A stretch of 64,000 nucleotides of DNA from contig CAWGLY010000008.1 of assembly GCA_963823505.1 (NCBI GenBank), positions 310,001 through 374,000 on the forward strand. The letters are read 5' to 3'. Within the stretch, counting starts at the first letter, position 1; each line of letters begins with the position of its first letter. Shown here one piece after another: positions 1 to 9,730 of the stretch. A program made the translations under genes and the position numbers. The notes under the pieces are model-generated. The model worked only from the letters and a program-made list of their open reading frames with translations, did no database searches and was not told the origin of the DNA. This DNA comes from DATHZQ01 sp963823505. Its GTDB lineage: Bacteria > Actinomycetota > Acidimicrobiia > Spongiisociales > UBA5794.

Positions 1-4
1 AGAG

Positions 5-1060
5 TTGACCGGGGCGACGATCGCCTCCGACCCTTTGAGCTCTCGTAGCCCCTGGCAGAGCGTCACCAATCACCTCGTTGCCTGGGACACTCCGGCGCCG
101 CCCGAGTATGTCGAGTGGAAACGGATCCCATTTGAGATCATCGAGCCCGCTTGGGCACCGTTCTTCGACGACGCAGACGCCGATATCGATTGGCGGCTCA
201 CGTCGTGGGGCGGGGTTCTGATCGACAATCGAGGTCTCGGCGACGAGCTTCCGTGTACTCGCGGCTGCATACCCGCCATCGACGATCCCGGGGTCACGGA
301 TGCCGCAGGCGGTATCTGGTACCCGGACGATCGTGTGGTCTTCGGTGTCGTGGTGAACGGTGAGGCCAGGGCGTATCCGAAGAACATGATGGAAGTCCAC
401 GAGATGGTCAATGACACCGTCGGCGGCCGCCGGATTGCGATTCCGTACTGCACCTTGTGCGGTTCGGCGCAGGCGTACTACACCGACAATGTGCCCGGTC
501 ACGACGAGCTCGTCATGCGCACGTCCGGATTGCTGACTCGGTCGAACAAGGTGATGTACGAGCTGACGACGTTCTCCGTGTTCGACACGTTCCTCGGCAA
601 CGCACTGTCTGGTCCGTTGCAGGATGAAGGCGTCCAGCTCGAGCAGGTCGCCGTCGTCACCTCGACGTGGGGGGATTGGAAGGAGGCCCATCCGGACACC
701 ACGATCCTCGCCCAGGACGGTGGGATCGGGAGGTTCTATGCCGCAGATCCCCTCGGCGGTCGCGACGACAACGGCCCGATCTTCCCGATCGGAGACGTTG
801 ATCCCCGGCTGCCGGCCCAGACGCAGGTGCTCGGTGTCGTCTCCCCTGAAGGCACGCCGGTCGCCTTCCCTGTCGACATGGTCATGGCCGAGCTGGATCG
901 GGGCGTAACCGTCGAGCTTGCGGGGGTCCGCGTCGTTGCCGATGGTGGTGGAGTGCGCGCCGAGACCCTGGAGGCCGAGGAGCTGCCGGGCCACCAGGCC
1001 TTCTGGTTCGCATGGAGTCAGTTCGAACCGACCACCGTGGTGTGGACGCCGCTCGGCTGA
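5..1060 (+). CDS. DUF3179 family protein, possibly cut by the left window edge
   Basis: The 351-residue product belongs to the DUF3179 family, whose biochemical role is unknown. The family blocks are visible in order: a 'PAIDDPGV' segment near residue 90, 'VNGEARAYP' near residue 117 and the CxxC motif 'IPYCTLCGSA' near residue 147, which could bind a metal or redox partner. DUF3179 proteins are often exported, but no signal peptide or lipobox is seen after the proposed TTG start at base 5. The frame stays open to the window edge, so the true start may lie upstream. The gene converges on the DUF4389 gene at 1137. Family assignment is firm; start and function are not. Confidence 0.8.
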   Translation: MTGATIASDPLSSRSPWQSVTNHLVAWDTPAPPEYVEWKRIPFEIIEPAWAPFFDDADADIDWRLTSWGGVLIDNRGLGDELPCTRGCIPAIDDPGVTDAAGGIWYPDDRVVFGVVVNGEARAYPKNMMEVHEMVNDTVGGRRIAIPYCTLCGSAQAYYTDNVPGHDELVMRTSGLLTRSNKVMYELTTFSVFDTFLGNALSGPLQDEGVQLEQVAVVTSTWGDWKEAHPDTTILAQDGGIGRFYAADPLGGRDDNGPIFPIGDVDPRLPAQTQVLGVVSPEGTPVAFPVDMVMAELDRGVTVELAGVRVVADGGGVRAETLEAEELPGHQAFWFAWSQFEPTTVVWTPLG

Positions 1061-1136
1061 GATGGAGGCTGTGGATGCGGGCGGGCCAGGCTGGTGGTCG
1101 TTCGGCGACCGCCTTCATGAGCCGGCGGATGCAAGG

Positions 1137-1736
1137 TCACGGCTCCATGCGGAAGGGCGGATACTCATCCGTCAGCGAATACAGCCATGCGGCGACTCGC
1201 TGGCTCCACCGGACGGCTCCAACCGCGAACCTGAAGATCCCCTCGGGTAGCTTCCCCGAGAACAGCACCACGATGTACCCGATCCACGACGCGATGTAGG
1301 CCGCAAACAGCACGAAGACCAGGACGACGATGTGGGGAATCGCAGCAACGGGTTTCAGCAAGACGATTCCGAGAATGCCGAAGAGGCGCGAGCGGGGGCC
1401 CGGAGGTTCATCCACCGTCATCTCCGTTCCGTATTCTGCACCTTCCCACACGAACGGCGGGTAGCCATCGTCGAGCGTGAGGAGCCAGCCGGTTGCGCGG
1501 GTCTGCCATTGCAGGACGCGCATCGGGAAGGTGTGGAAGAACTCGGGCAATTCGCCTGTGAAGGCGATCACCCAATAGCCGAGCCACGCGACGAGCTGGG
1601 CCGCCCAGCCGAGCACAGCGAGGATGATCAAGTGCGGCAGCAGGAAGAGGGCTTTCAGGAGGATGATCCCCAGCGCAGCGAGCCCTCGACTCCTCATCCC
1701 GTCGCCGTATGTGGCGTGCACATCGATTGGATACAT
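1137..1736 (-). CDS. DUF4389 domain membrane protein
   Basis: This 199-residue integral membrane protein contains two copies of the DUF4389 pattern, each a hydrophobic pair of helices followed by a 'W..R...W...L.D.YPPF' segment (about residues 15-85 and 105-195). The duplication is clear: 'LDDGYPPF' in the first half and 'LTDEYPPF' in the second. The family has no assigned function. The ATG at 1736 was chosen because an AGAAGAG-type ribosome site lies about 10 bases upstream and the residues before it look non-coding. It converges with the DUF3179 gene and is divergent from the nitroreductase gene at 1854. Confidence 0.85.
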   Translation of the reverse strand: MYPIDVHATYGDGMRSRGLAALGIILLKALFLLPHLIILAVLGWAAQLVAWLGYWVIAFTGELPEFFHTFPMRVLQWQTRATGWLLTLDDGYPPFVWEGAEYGTEMTVDEPPGPRSRLFGILGIVLLKPVAAIPHIVVLVFVLFAAYIASWIGYIVVLFSGKLPEGIFRFAVGAVRWSQRVAAWLYSLTDEYPPFRMEP

Positions 1737-1853
1737 CGGTTTTTCTCTCTTCTCGCGGTGGCGTTTGGCAGTGTAGAGAGCGAGGGCCTGCGCCTTCGTC
1801 AGGTGGCCGCCAGCCGTGATTCCCGGTTGCCACCCGTGGTCTACGCTTGGTCG

Positions 1854-2372
1854 ATGACGCACAACGACCGGTACCAGGCCATCCTCTCGCTTCGTGCGCT
1901 CAGGAACTACTCGGTTGATCCGATACCTGATGCGACGCTGGCGGCGATTCTCGAGGCGGCTCGATGGACCGGGTCGTCGAAGAACCGCCAGAAGTGGTCC
2001 TTCATCGTCGTGACGGATCCGCAACTGCGAGACCGTCTTGCTGAGTGCGGTGACTTCACGGATCCGATGCGAAACGCCCCTGTCAGCATCGCGCTCGTCC
2101 AGGAGCCCGAGGGGTACGAGTTCGACACAGGACGGGTCGCCCAGAACATCATGCTGGCCGCCGATGCCCTCGGGGTATCGACATGTCCGCTCACGTTGCA
2201 CCGGGAAGAGGATGCCGCGGTCGTCTTGGGGCTCCCTGAGGGGGCGAGGGCCCGATATGCCGTGGCTATGGGGCTCGCGGAACCCGGCAGCGGGCCGATG
2301 CGATGGGGTGGCCGCAAACCTCGCGACGAGGTCGTCTATTGGAATCGGCACGGCAACTCGAATCGGACATGA
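1854..2372 (+). CDS. Nitroreductase-family FMN oxidoreductase
   Basis: The 172-residue product has the nitroreductase fold signature. The N-terminal 'RALRNYSVDPIPDATL' resembles the R(S)xRxF segment that binds the FMN phosphate, followed by 'LEAARWTGSSKNRQKWSFIVV', where the usual 'APSSxNxQPW' motif is modified. Near residue 100, 'AQNIMLAADALGVSTCPL' matches the typical 'ENMLLAAxALGLGSC' helix. Such enzymes reduce nitroaromatics, quinones or flavins with NAD(P)H; the substrate cannot be read here. No Shine-Dalgarno sequence precedes the ATG. Instead a -10-like TACGCT ends 6 bases before it (1842-1847), consistent with a leaderless transcript. Confidence 0.8.
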   Translation: MTHNDRYQAILSLRALRNYSVDPIPDATLAAILEAARWTGSSKNRQKWSFIVVTDPQLRDRLAECGDFTDPMRNAPVSIALVQEPEGYEFDTGRVAQNIMLAADALGVSTCPLTLHREEDAAVVLGLPEGARARYAVAMGLAEPGSGPMRWGGRKPRDEVVYWNRHGNSNRT

Positions 2373-2501
2373 TTCCGCCGTATGGGTCGATCGGCCCGTT
2401 CCCGCTCACTGCCTTTCGGTAGGGGCGTTTTCGGCATACAATCGTGCCTTCACAGCGCTCCGCTGCAGCGAGGCGCGTCAAGGGGGATTAGGGATGACGT
2501 C

Positions 2502-4988
2502 GTGAGGCTACGGCTCATTGCGATCGCGGTTGTGGTGGTCACCGTCTTGGGTGGCGCCTTCCTCGCTCGCGACTTGATCGGCGACGGTTCAGGGGGAGGC
2601 TGGTCGCACGAAGCGGGCGATGCCTGGACTGCAGAGCGCGGGCTGCTTCCCATCTTCGAGCGCGGCAAGCCCAATGTGGTGTTTCTGGTCGAAGCCCGCA
2701 ACGGCACGGTGGATGATCCCGTGATCGAGAGCGCCGTGCTAGATCTCATGGCCCAGTTGGACGGTCGTCCCGATCTCACCGACATCGAGTCTTACTGGAG
2801 CCTTGGAAAGCCCGAGTGGATGAAGAGCGAGGATGGCACTGCGGCGTTGATCACCGCCAGGGTGCCCGGGTCTTCAGCGAGCTTTGGGCGGCGCGCCGAG
2901 GGCCTCGAAGGGATCGTGCGGGGAGCCGACGACACGATTCGCGTGTCGCTCGGAGGTGAGGTCATCCTCCATGGCGACATCAAGCAGTCGGCCACATCGA
3001 CGGTGCTCCCGTTGTTGCTGCTCGCCCTCGTTTCGCTTGGCCTCGTCTTTGCGTTTTTGCGAAACTGGGTTGCGGTGGCGTTGATCGCCGCAACCTCCGC
3101 ATTGGCCGTTGCGTTGACGGTCATAGGTCTCTTTGCGCTGTCCCAGTTCCGCGAAATGCCGGTTCTCTCAGTCGTCCTCGGCATGGCGTCCGCCTGGGCG
3201 CTGGCCTCTGCCAGCGGCTACATCATGCTCTCGCGATACATTGCCGAGCGTCGGGCCGGTGCCGGGCGCCGCGATGCGGTGGTTGCCACCGTCGGTACCG
3301 CGGGCCGTACCGTCGCCATCGCGGCCGCGGTCTCGGCCGCCATGGGTATGGCGTTGTGGGTGCTGCCGACGGCGCTGTTGCGGTCCACCGGCTACGCACT
3401 CGGCATTGCCGGTCTCACCGCGGGCATCAGCGCGATTCTCGTGCTCGGCACCTTGCTTGCCGTCGTCGGGATCAAAGTCCTTGGCGACGACGCATTGCCT
3501 GAGCCTGTGCAGGCCGCCCGCCCGAGCGACCGCGTGTCGGGCTTCGTGCGCAATCGCCCGATTCTGTTCGGGATCGGGCTCGTCGTGGTCCTTGGCCCGC
3601 TCTTGCCGGTGGGCTTTGGCGTTCCTACCGGGGAGCCGAGCCCTGGTTCGCTGAGCTCGGGTGCGCAGTCCCAGCTCGTCGATGTCGCCATCTCGAGGAG
3701 TTTCGTCAGCGACGAGGTCAATGCGCCGTTCGTGGTCTCGCCGAGTGTTGTCGACTTCAGCTCAGCGGATGCACTCACGGCCGAGTACGCGGCCGCCCTC
3801 TCGACCATCGGCGGCGTGGCGAGGGTCGATTCCGATCAGGGCAGCTTCGTGGACGGCCAACCCGTACCGACACCCGACGAGGTGGTGGCGCGGTACGCAG
3901 ATGATGCGGGCACGTGGCTCCTCGCCCCTGTAGGGGCAGGGCTGCCCCCATCGGTTGCCGCGAGCGTGGTCAATGAGATCCGTGCCACTGATGCGCCTTT
4001 CCGCACCGTCGTCGGCGGGACCGAGGCGCGTCAGCTGGACACTGCGGCGGCCGTGTCCTCCCGGGCCCCGATCTTTGCGGCCATTGCGGTGTTGCTGGCC
4101 GTTGTCCTCATCGCTTGGCTGCTTCGCAGCCTGTCGGCGGCGTTGCGCGCCACCGTGTCGATCATCCTGTTGACTGCAGGTGCCGCGTTGGTCGTGCGGT
4201 GGGGTTTTGCGCTGGGTGGGCTGTCAGGACCGCTTGGCTTCTCCAGTGACGGCAACGTCGCCGCGGTGGGGCCTTCGATCGCCTGGGCCATGAGCCTGGG
4301 GCTTGCCGCAGCCTCAGTGATCTTTGCGTGGGGTGCGATACGCGAGATGTTCGACCTGACGAAAGACAAGAAACATGCGGCGACCAGGGCGCTGGCTTTG
4401 ACGCAGACCGAGCACATCCAGGCGACCGTGCTGCTTGCCACACCCCTACTGGCGCTGATCTTCAGCGGATGGCAGACGTCGCAGATGCTGGGCGTCGCCG
4501 CCGCTGTGACCGGGGTCATCGTGGTGACGTTGGGTCGGTTCGTCGTGATGCCGGTCGCAACCGGCATTCGGCCGGATCGACTGTGGCCGGTAGACAACGA
4601 GGGCCAATCGGCGAGGGTGTACCCGACGACTCCGGCCGGGCTGCGCAACGTTGCCCGTGCCGAAGAGGCCGAACGGCGTGCCACAGAGATCGAGCGTGCC
4701 GCCGCCGATGACGGCGGGGTCTCCGAGGCGGCCGACGCCGGCCGTGCTGAGGGCGCCGTCGAATCGGACGATCAGTCCGTCGACGCAGGCCACGTCCCGC
4801 ACATCGGTGCTGCGGAGGAGCCGGCGCCGGTCGTTGTCGCCGCGGCGGCTGCGGCTGAGGTTGAGACGGCGGCTGAGGTTGAGACGGCGGCTGAGGTTGA
4901 GACGGCGGCTGAGGTTGAGACGGCGGCTGAGGTTGAGACGGCGGCTGAGGTTGAGACGGCGGCTGAGGTTGAGACGGCGGCGAGGTGA
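2502..4988 (+). CDS. MMPL/RND-type membrane protein, N-terminal part (reading frame broken in a repeat)
   Basis: The sequence encodes a large membrane protein with the RND/MMPL layout: one N-terminal helix (residues 3-20), an extracytoplasmic domain, a helix bundle (about residues 165-325), a second external domain (about 370-510) and a second bundle (about 515-680). This family exports lipids, drugs or other hydrophobic molecules; the substrate is unknown. After the last helix the protein enters an Ala/Glu tail made of seven 'AEVETA' units and stops at TGA 4986-4988. The same kind of tail continues in another frame to 5868, so this ORF is probably only the first 828 residues of a protein of about 1,120. 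The GTG at 2502 starts just before the first helix; an AGGGGGA lies rather far upstream (2481-2487). Confidence 0.7.
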   Translation: MRLRLIAIAVVVVTVLGGAFLARDLIGDGSGGGWSHEAGDAWTAERGLLPIFERGKPNVVFLVEARNGTVDDPVIESAVLDLMAQLDGRPDLTDIESYWSLGKPEWMKSEDGTAALITARVPGSSASFGRRAEGLEGIVRGADDTIRVSLGGEVILHGDIKQSATSTVLPLLLLALVSLGLVFAFLRNWVAVALIAATSALAVALTVIGLFALSQFREMPVLSVVLGMASAWALASASGYIMLSRYIAERRAGAGRRDAVVATVGTAGRTVAIAAAVSAAMGMALWVLPTALLRSTGYALGIAGLTAGISAILVLGTLLAVVGIKVLGDDALPEPVQAARPSDRVSGFVRNRPILFGIGLVVVLGPLLPVGFGVPTGEPSPGSLSSGAQSQLVDVAISRSFVSDEVNAPFVVSPSVVDFSSADALTAEYAAALSTIGGVARVDSDQGSFVDGQPVPTPDEVVARYADDAGTWLLAPVGAGLPPSVAASVVNEIRATDAPFRTVVGGTEARQLDTAAAVSSRAPIFAAIAVLLAVVLIAWLLRSLSAALRATVSIILLTAGAALVVRWGFALGGLSGPLGFSSDGNVAAVGPSIAWAMSLGLAAASVIFAWGAIREMFDLTKDKKHAATRALALTQTEHIQATVLLATPLLALIFSGWQTSQMLGVAAAVTGVIVVTLGRFVVMPVATGIRPDRLWPVDNEGQSARVYPTTPAGLRNVARAEEAERRATEIERAAADDGGVSEAADAGRAEGAVESDDQSVDAGHVPHIGAAEEPAPVVVAAAAAAEVETAAEVETAAEVETAAEVETAAEVETAAEVETAAEVETAAR

Positions 4989-4995
4989 GACGGCG
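4854..4995 (+). repeat. 18-bp tandem repeat, seven exact copies plus a 16-bp eighth copy
   Basis: The unit GCTGAGGTTGAGACGGCG is repeated exactly seven times from 4854 to 4979, in frame, coding for AEVETA. The eighth unit, starting at 4980, lacks two separate T residues (GCGAGGTGAGACGGCG). This shifts the frame by two bases and produces the stop at 4986. Tandem identical units of this kind are prone both to replication slippage and to assembly errors. Confidence 0.95.
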
Positions 4996-5868
4996 GCTGC
5001 GGCTGAGACGGCGGCTGAGGCTGAATCCGAACAGGCAGCTGCGATCGAAGCGGAGCAGGCCGCTGCGGAGAAGGCCGCTGACGAGCGAGCGGCGGTTCTT
5101 GCTGCTGAGGCCGCAGCTGCGGCTGAGGCGGAACGGATTGCCGCAGAGAAGGCCGCCGCGGACGAGGCCACGCGCGTTGCGGCGGTAGAGGCCGAGCGGC
5201 TCGAGGCGGAGCGGCTTGCTGCGGCGGAGAAGGCTGCGGCGGAGAAGGCTGCGGCGGAGAAGGCTGCGGCGGAGAAGGCAGCTGTCGAGAAGGCTGAGGC
5301 CGAGCGGGTTGCTGCTGCCGAGCGGGCTGCGGCCGAGGCTGCGGAGACGGAGATCGAGGCCGAACGCGCCGCCGCAGAGGCCGACCAGGTCGGTGCAGGA
5401 GTTGCCGCCGCAGGCGGGATTGCTGCCATCGGCGATACGGCCGCAGACGGCACCGTGGAACCGGAGCTCGAAGTTGTCCCGGACCGATCGCCCGCTGCAG
5501 GGACGGTGGATGTGGCCCGGCTGACGGAGTCGGTCATCGCCGCCCTCGACCCAGCCATGCAGTTCACGACGGAGCTGAATTCGGCCTTCGTCGCCAACCC
5601 TGCGAACAACTTGTCCAGGGTCATGGAGGCCATTCTCCGAGATGCGTCGCAACGAGGGGGCGAGGAAGTGCTCGTCTACGGCCATGCGTCGAGGGACCGG
5701 TACCGGTGGATGGTTGTCGACTCCGGCCCGAGGGCCGAGAACGACCCCACGAGGGCGCGCACCTTGGCGGAAGCCCAGCGCTTCATCAGGCGAGTCGGGG
5801 GTGTGGTCGATTGCCGGCCTGAGGGTGACTTCACGGTCTTCGTTGTCGAGATCCCGATGGCCAGCTGA
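4989..5868 (+). pseudogene. C-terminal continuation of the MMPL-type protein in the shifted frame
   Basis: Adding two bases at about 4985 would join the upstream frame to this one, which stays open to TGA 5866-5868. It encodes an Ala/Glu/Arg-rich, probably coiled-coil tail with four consecutive 'AAAEK' units near 5220-5280, then a compact C-terminal domain of about 120 residues beginning near 'VDVARLTESVIAALDP' and ending 'GDFTVFVVEIPMAS'. No recognisable initiation site lies at the junction. It is therefore read as the displaced end of the same gene and not a separate gene. The compact domain is not recognised; a role in the cytoplasm behind the transporter is an inference from topology. Confidence 0.7.
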
Positions 5869-6007
5869 GGGTGAAGGAAGGCGTCTCCCCGAGGGGTGTG
5901 GACTCCCCTGCGGGCCCCCGGACCCTGTGGCCGCTTCGTGCAGGTGAGCCGATCCTGGTAGAACCAACTCACTGCCGGACGCCCCAAACGTGGAAGGACC
6001 CCACCGC

Positions 6008-6991
6008 ATGAAGTTCGCTTGGCTGTGTAGCCACGAGTCGTATCAACCAGAAGTTCTCGTCGACCAGGCCGTGCTTGCGGAGGAGCAGGGATTCGACATG
6101 GTGCTCGGCTCCGACCATTTCCATCCCTGGGTTGACGATGTCTCGGCCGCCGGGTTTGTATGGTCGTGGTTCGGCGCAGTCGCCGCTCGCACCGAGCGTG
6201 TCGAGATGGCGACCAGTGTCACGTGCCCGTTGTTTCAGTACCACCCGGCGCTCATTGCCCAGGCGGCGGCGACGGTCGATCGACTCAGCAACGGGCGATT
6301 CATCCTCGGCGTCGGCACAGGGGAGAACATCAACGGTGGCCCAATGGGCTTCGCGTTCCCAGGGTACGCAGAGCGTATCGAGCGCATGGCAGAAGCGCTC
6401 GAGATCATGCACCGGCTGTTCGCAGGGGAGAAGGTCGACTTCCACGGCAAGTACTACGTCGCCGACAAGGCCAAGCTCTACAGCCCTCCCGTCAGCGAGA
6501 TCCCGATCTGGATGGCGGCGGGCGGGCCGAAGTCAGCGGCATTTGCCGGCACCCATGCGGGCGGGCTGATCACGAGCGTGAAGGCTCCCGAAGATACGCT
6601 CGAGCGAGTGATCGCACCCTTCAAGGCATCGCTCGACGAGCGAGGCAAGGACACCGCCCACATCATGGCGACCCGCTGGCTGGTGTACGCCGAGCACGAC
6701 GACGAGGCGTGGGATGCCCTCGGCAGCATGCGCGGGCTACGCGCGCCCGGCAGGCTCGATGCTGTCGATCCGATGGTGCTGCGGCAGCGTGCCGACGAGA
6801 TGGACCGTGACGAGATCCTCGGAAAGTACACGGTCGTGTCCGACCCGGCAGAGGTCATCGCGGCGTACGCACCGCTCGTGACCGAACTCGGTGCCGACGT
6901 GGTTGCGATCCAGATCGCCAGCACCAACCCGGACGCCACATTGGAGATGCTCGGCAAAGAGGTCCTGCCGGAGCTTCGCAAGCTCGGTTGA
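6008..6991 (+). CDS. LLM-class F420-dependent oxidoreductase (G6PDH-like family)
   Basis: The 327-residue TIM-barrel protein matches luciferase-like monooxygenases that use coenzyme F420, in the subgroup resembling F420-dependent glucose-6-phosphate dehydrogenase. Visible signatures are the N-terminal 'FAWLCSHESYQP', 'GSDHFHPWVDD' near residue 37 (the active-site His region), 'SNGRFILGVGTGEN' near residue 95 and 'IPIWMAAGGPKSA' near residue 165. The substrate cannot be told from sequence. The ATG at 6008 has a GGAAGGA ribosome site about 9 bases upstream. It is followed by the convergent propionyl-CoA synthetase gene. Confidence 0.85.
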   Translation: MKFAWLCSHESYQPEVLVDQAVLAEEQGFDMVLGSDHFHPWVDDVSAAGFVWSWFGAVAARTERVEMATSVTCPLFQYHPALIAQAAATVDRLSNGRFILGVGTGENINGGPMGFAFPGYAERIERMAEALEIMHRLFAGEKVDFHGKYYVADKAKLYSPPVSEIPIWMAAGGPKSAAFAGTHAGGLITSVKAPEDTLERVIAPFKASLDERGKDTAHIMATRWLVYAEHDDEAWDALGSMRGLRAPGRLDAVDPMVLRQRADEMDRDEILGKYTVVSDPAEVIAAYAPLVTELGADVVAIQIASTNPDATLEMLGKEVLPELRKLG

Positions 6992-7026
6992 GGCATCGGG
7001 CTTGCGCACGTGGCTGCCGGGCTCGG

Positions 7027-8925
7027 TCAGCCGTTCGGTGAGCTTGCGCCGCTCAGGGCCTTTCCGATGTCGTCCAGGATGGCGGGATCATCGATGGTGG
7101 CGGGCATCCTCCACTCCTCCCCGTCGGCGATCTTCCGCATGGTCCCACGGAGGATCTTGCCGGAGCGCGTCTTGGGAAGCCGCTCGACGACCAGGGCCTG
7201 TTTGAACGCCGCGACCGGGCCGATGCGCTCCCGAACCAGGGCAACCAGCTCTCTGGTGATGTCCGCACTGCTCCTGTCCGCACCGGCTTTGAGTACGACG
7301 AACCCGAGCGGGAGCTGACCTTTGAGCTGATCGGCGACGCCGATCACGGCACACTCGGCGACGTCGGGATGCTCGGCCAGGACCTCCTCGATGGCCCCCG
7401 TCGACAGCCGATGGCCCGCAACGTTGATGATGTCGTCGATGCGGCTCATGATCGCCAGGTAGCCGTCTTCGTCCTTGTAACCGGCGTCTGCGGTGAGGTA
7501 GTACCCGGGGAAGCGGCTGAGGTACGATTCGCGATACCGCTCGTCGGCGTTCCACAACGTGGGGAGACACCCCGGAGGCAACGGGAGCTTGATCACGATC
7601 GCTCCGATGGTCCCGCTGGCCACCTCGTCGCCGTCATCGTCCAGCACGCGAACGTCGTAGCCGGGCACCGGCACCGTCGGCGAACCAGGCTTCACCGGCA
7701 GCGGCTCGATGCCCATGGGGTTGGATGCGACGGGCCACCCGGTCTCGGTCTGCCACCAGTGATCGATGACCGGGACCTGCAATGTCTCTTCCGCCCAATG
7801 GAGCGTGTCGGGGTCGCACCGCTCCCCGGCGAGGAAGAGCGTGCGGAAGCGGGAGAGGTCGTAGCCCTCGAGATGGGTCGCCTCGGGGTCATCGCGACGG
7901 ATGGCGCGAAACGCCGTCGGTGCAGTGAACAGGACACTCACTCCGTGTTGCGAGATCACCCGCCAGAACGCCCCAGGGTCGGGAGTGCCGACGGGCTTGC
8001 CTTCATAGAGCACCGTGGTGCAACCGTGGAGGAGCGGGGCGTACACGATGTAGGAGTGACCGACCACCCACCCCACATCGGAGGCTGCCCAGTACACCTC
8101 GCCTGGTTCAACGGCGTAGATGTTGCGCATCGACCAGGCGAGAGCGACGGCATGTCCACCGTTGTCGCGAACGACACCCTTGGGTTCTCCCGTGGTGCCG
8201 GAGGTGTACAAGATGTAGAGGGGGTCCGTTGCCGCCACCGGGACACACCCCGCCGGTGCGGCGCCAGCAACGAGATCAGCCCAATCGAGGTCGAACGGAG
8301 CTCGCATCGCCGCCGTGGCTTGGTGGCGCTGCAAGATGACGGAGTGGTCGGGGGTGTGGTCTGCGAGGGAGATCGCTTCGTCCAGAAGCGGCTTGTACTC
8401 GACGATGCGGCCCGGCTCGATCCCGCATGATGCAGAGAGAATCACCTTCGGTGTTGCGTCGTCGATCCGTGTCGCCAGCTCCTTTGCGGCGAAGCCACCG
8501 AACACGACTGAATGGATCGCACCGATGCGGGCGCACGCCAGCATGGCGATGGCTGCTTCGGGAATCATCGGCATGTAGATGATCACCCGATCGCCTGTGA
8601 CGACGCCGAGGCTCGCCAGCGCACCCGCCACCCGCGCCACCTCGTCCTGCAGTTCTCGGTAGGTGTACGTGCGGAGCGTGTCGGTGACAGGGCTGTCGTA
8701 GATCAGAGCGAGTTGGTCGGCCCGCCCACCGGCGACGTGCCGGTCGACGGCGTTGAAACAGGTGTTCATCACGCCGTCGCTGAACCAGCGGTACATCGGT
8801 GCCGCGGTGTCATCGAACACCTTCGTCGGTGCAACGTCCCAGTCGATGGCCCGGGCCGCCTCCCCCCAGAAGCCCTCAGGGTCTTGCAGCGATCGTTCGT
8901 AGGTCTCGTGATACCCCACGCTCAT
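7027..8925 (-). CDS. prpE: Propionyl-CoA synthetase (acetyl-CoA synthetase-like)
   Basis: The 632-residue protein is an AMP-forming acyl-CoA synthetase of the PrpE/ACSS3 type, which activates propionate with ATP and CoA. Visible motifs are the N-terminal 'WFSDGVMNTCFNAVDRHV', the phosphate loop 'YILYTSGTTGEPKGVV', 'WWQTETGWP' (a typical PrpE substrate-pocket segment) and the C-terminal 'TRSGKILRGTMRK', whose Lys is the catalytic and acetylation site in the family. Length fits the family (about 630). The ATG at 8925 is preceded by GAGAGGAG five bases upstream. It may feed propionyl-CoA into methylmalonyl or methylcitrate metabolism; no such genes are seen nearby. Confidence 0.9.
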   Translation of the reverse strand: MSVGYHETYERSLQDPEGFWGEAARAIDWDVAPTKVFDDTAAPMYRWFSDGVMNTCFNAVDRHVAGGRADQLALIYDSPVTDTLRTYTYRELQDEVARVAGALASLGVVTGDRVIIYMPMIPEAAIAMLACARIGAIHSVVFGGFAAKELATRIDDATPKVILSASCGIEPGRIVEYKPLLDEAISLADHTPDHSVILQRHQATAAMRAPFDLDWADLVAGAAPAGCVPVAATDPLYILYTSGTTGEPKGVVRDNGGHAVALAWSMRNIYAVEPGEVYWAASDVGWVVGHSYIVYAPLLHGCTTVLYEGKPVGTPDPGAFWRVISQHGVSVLFTAPTAFRAIRRDDPEATHLEGYDLSRFRTLFLAGERCDPDTLHWAEETLQVPVIDHWWQTETGWPVASNPMGIEPLPVKPGSPTVPVPGYDVRVLDDDGDEVASGTIGAIVIKLPLPPGCLPTLWNADERYRESYLSRFPGYYLTADAGYKDEDGYLAIMSRIDDIINVAGHRLSTGAIEEVLAEHPDVAECAVIGVADQLKGQLPLGFVVLKAGADRSSADITRELVALVRERIGPVAAFKQALVVERLPKTRSGKILRGTMRKIADGEEWRMPATIDDPAILDDIGKALSGASSPNG

Positions 8926-9036
8926 GCTCCTCTCGAAATGGCGCACCAGTTCATGCTTGCCGTACCGCCCGTGGATGCACAGGTCCGTTCGACCCGGCCT
9001 TGTCGGGCCGATGCTCGGGCACGATGCGGTTCCCGG

Positions 9037-9582
<546 letters not shown>

Positions 9583-9649
9583 CCGGACCTCCTGCCCAGC
9601 GTACGCGTGGCGGGTGAAACCTTAGATGGCGGCCGTTGACGATGCCTGC

Positions 9650-9684
9650 GGGGTGTCACCGGCGCCGGTGTCCGGCGACACCCC
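9650..9684 (-). terminator. Candidate terminator hairpin downstream of metY
   Basis: GGGGTGTC (9650-9657) pairs with GACACCCC (9677-9684), and the intervening ACCGGCGCCGGT is itself self-complementary. The hairpin lies in the 148-bp gap after the metY stop. There is no U-run, so it may act as a GC-only terminator or RNA-stability element. Confidence 0.45.
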
Positions 9685-9730
9685 TGGGTCGGTGGATGCG
9701 AGCCCTCACGATGGTTTGATCAGCCGTCTC

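Noticed and set aside
4854..4995. A CRISPR-like array
   Set aside because: The 18-bp units are contiguous without spacers and are translated in frame.
4516..6009. A 497-residue minus-strand frame over the MMPL tail
   Set aside because: Its 'PPSQPQ' repeats are the antisense reading of the 18-bp tandem repeat, and the plus-strand frames carry the real domains.
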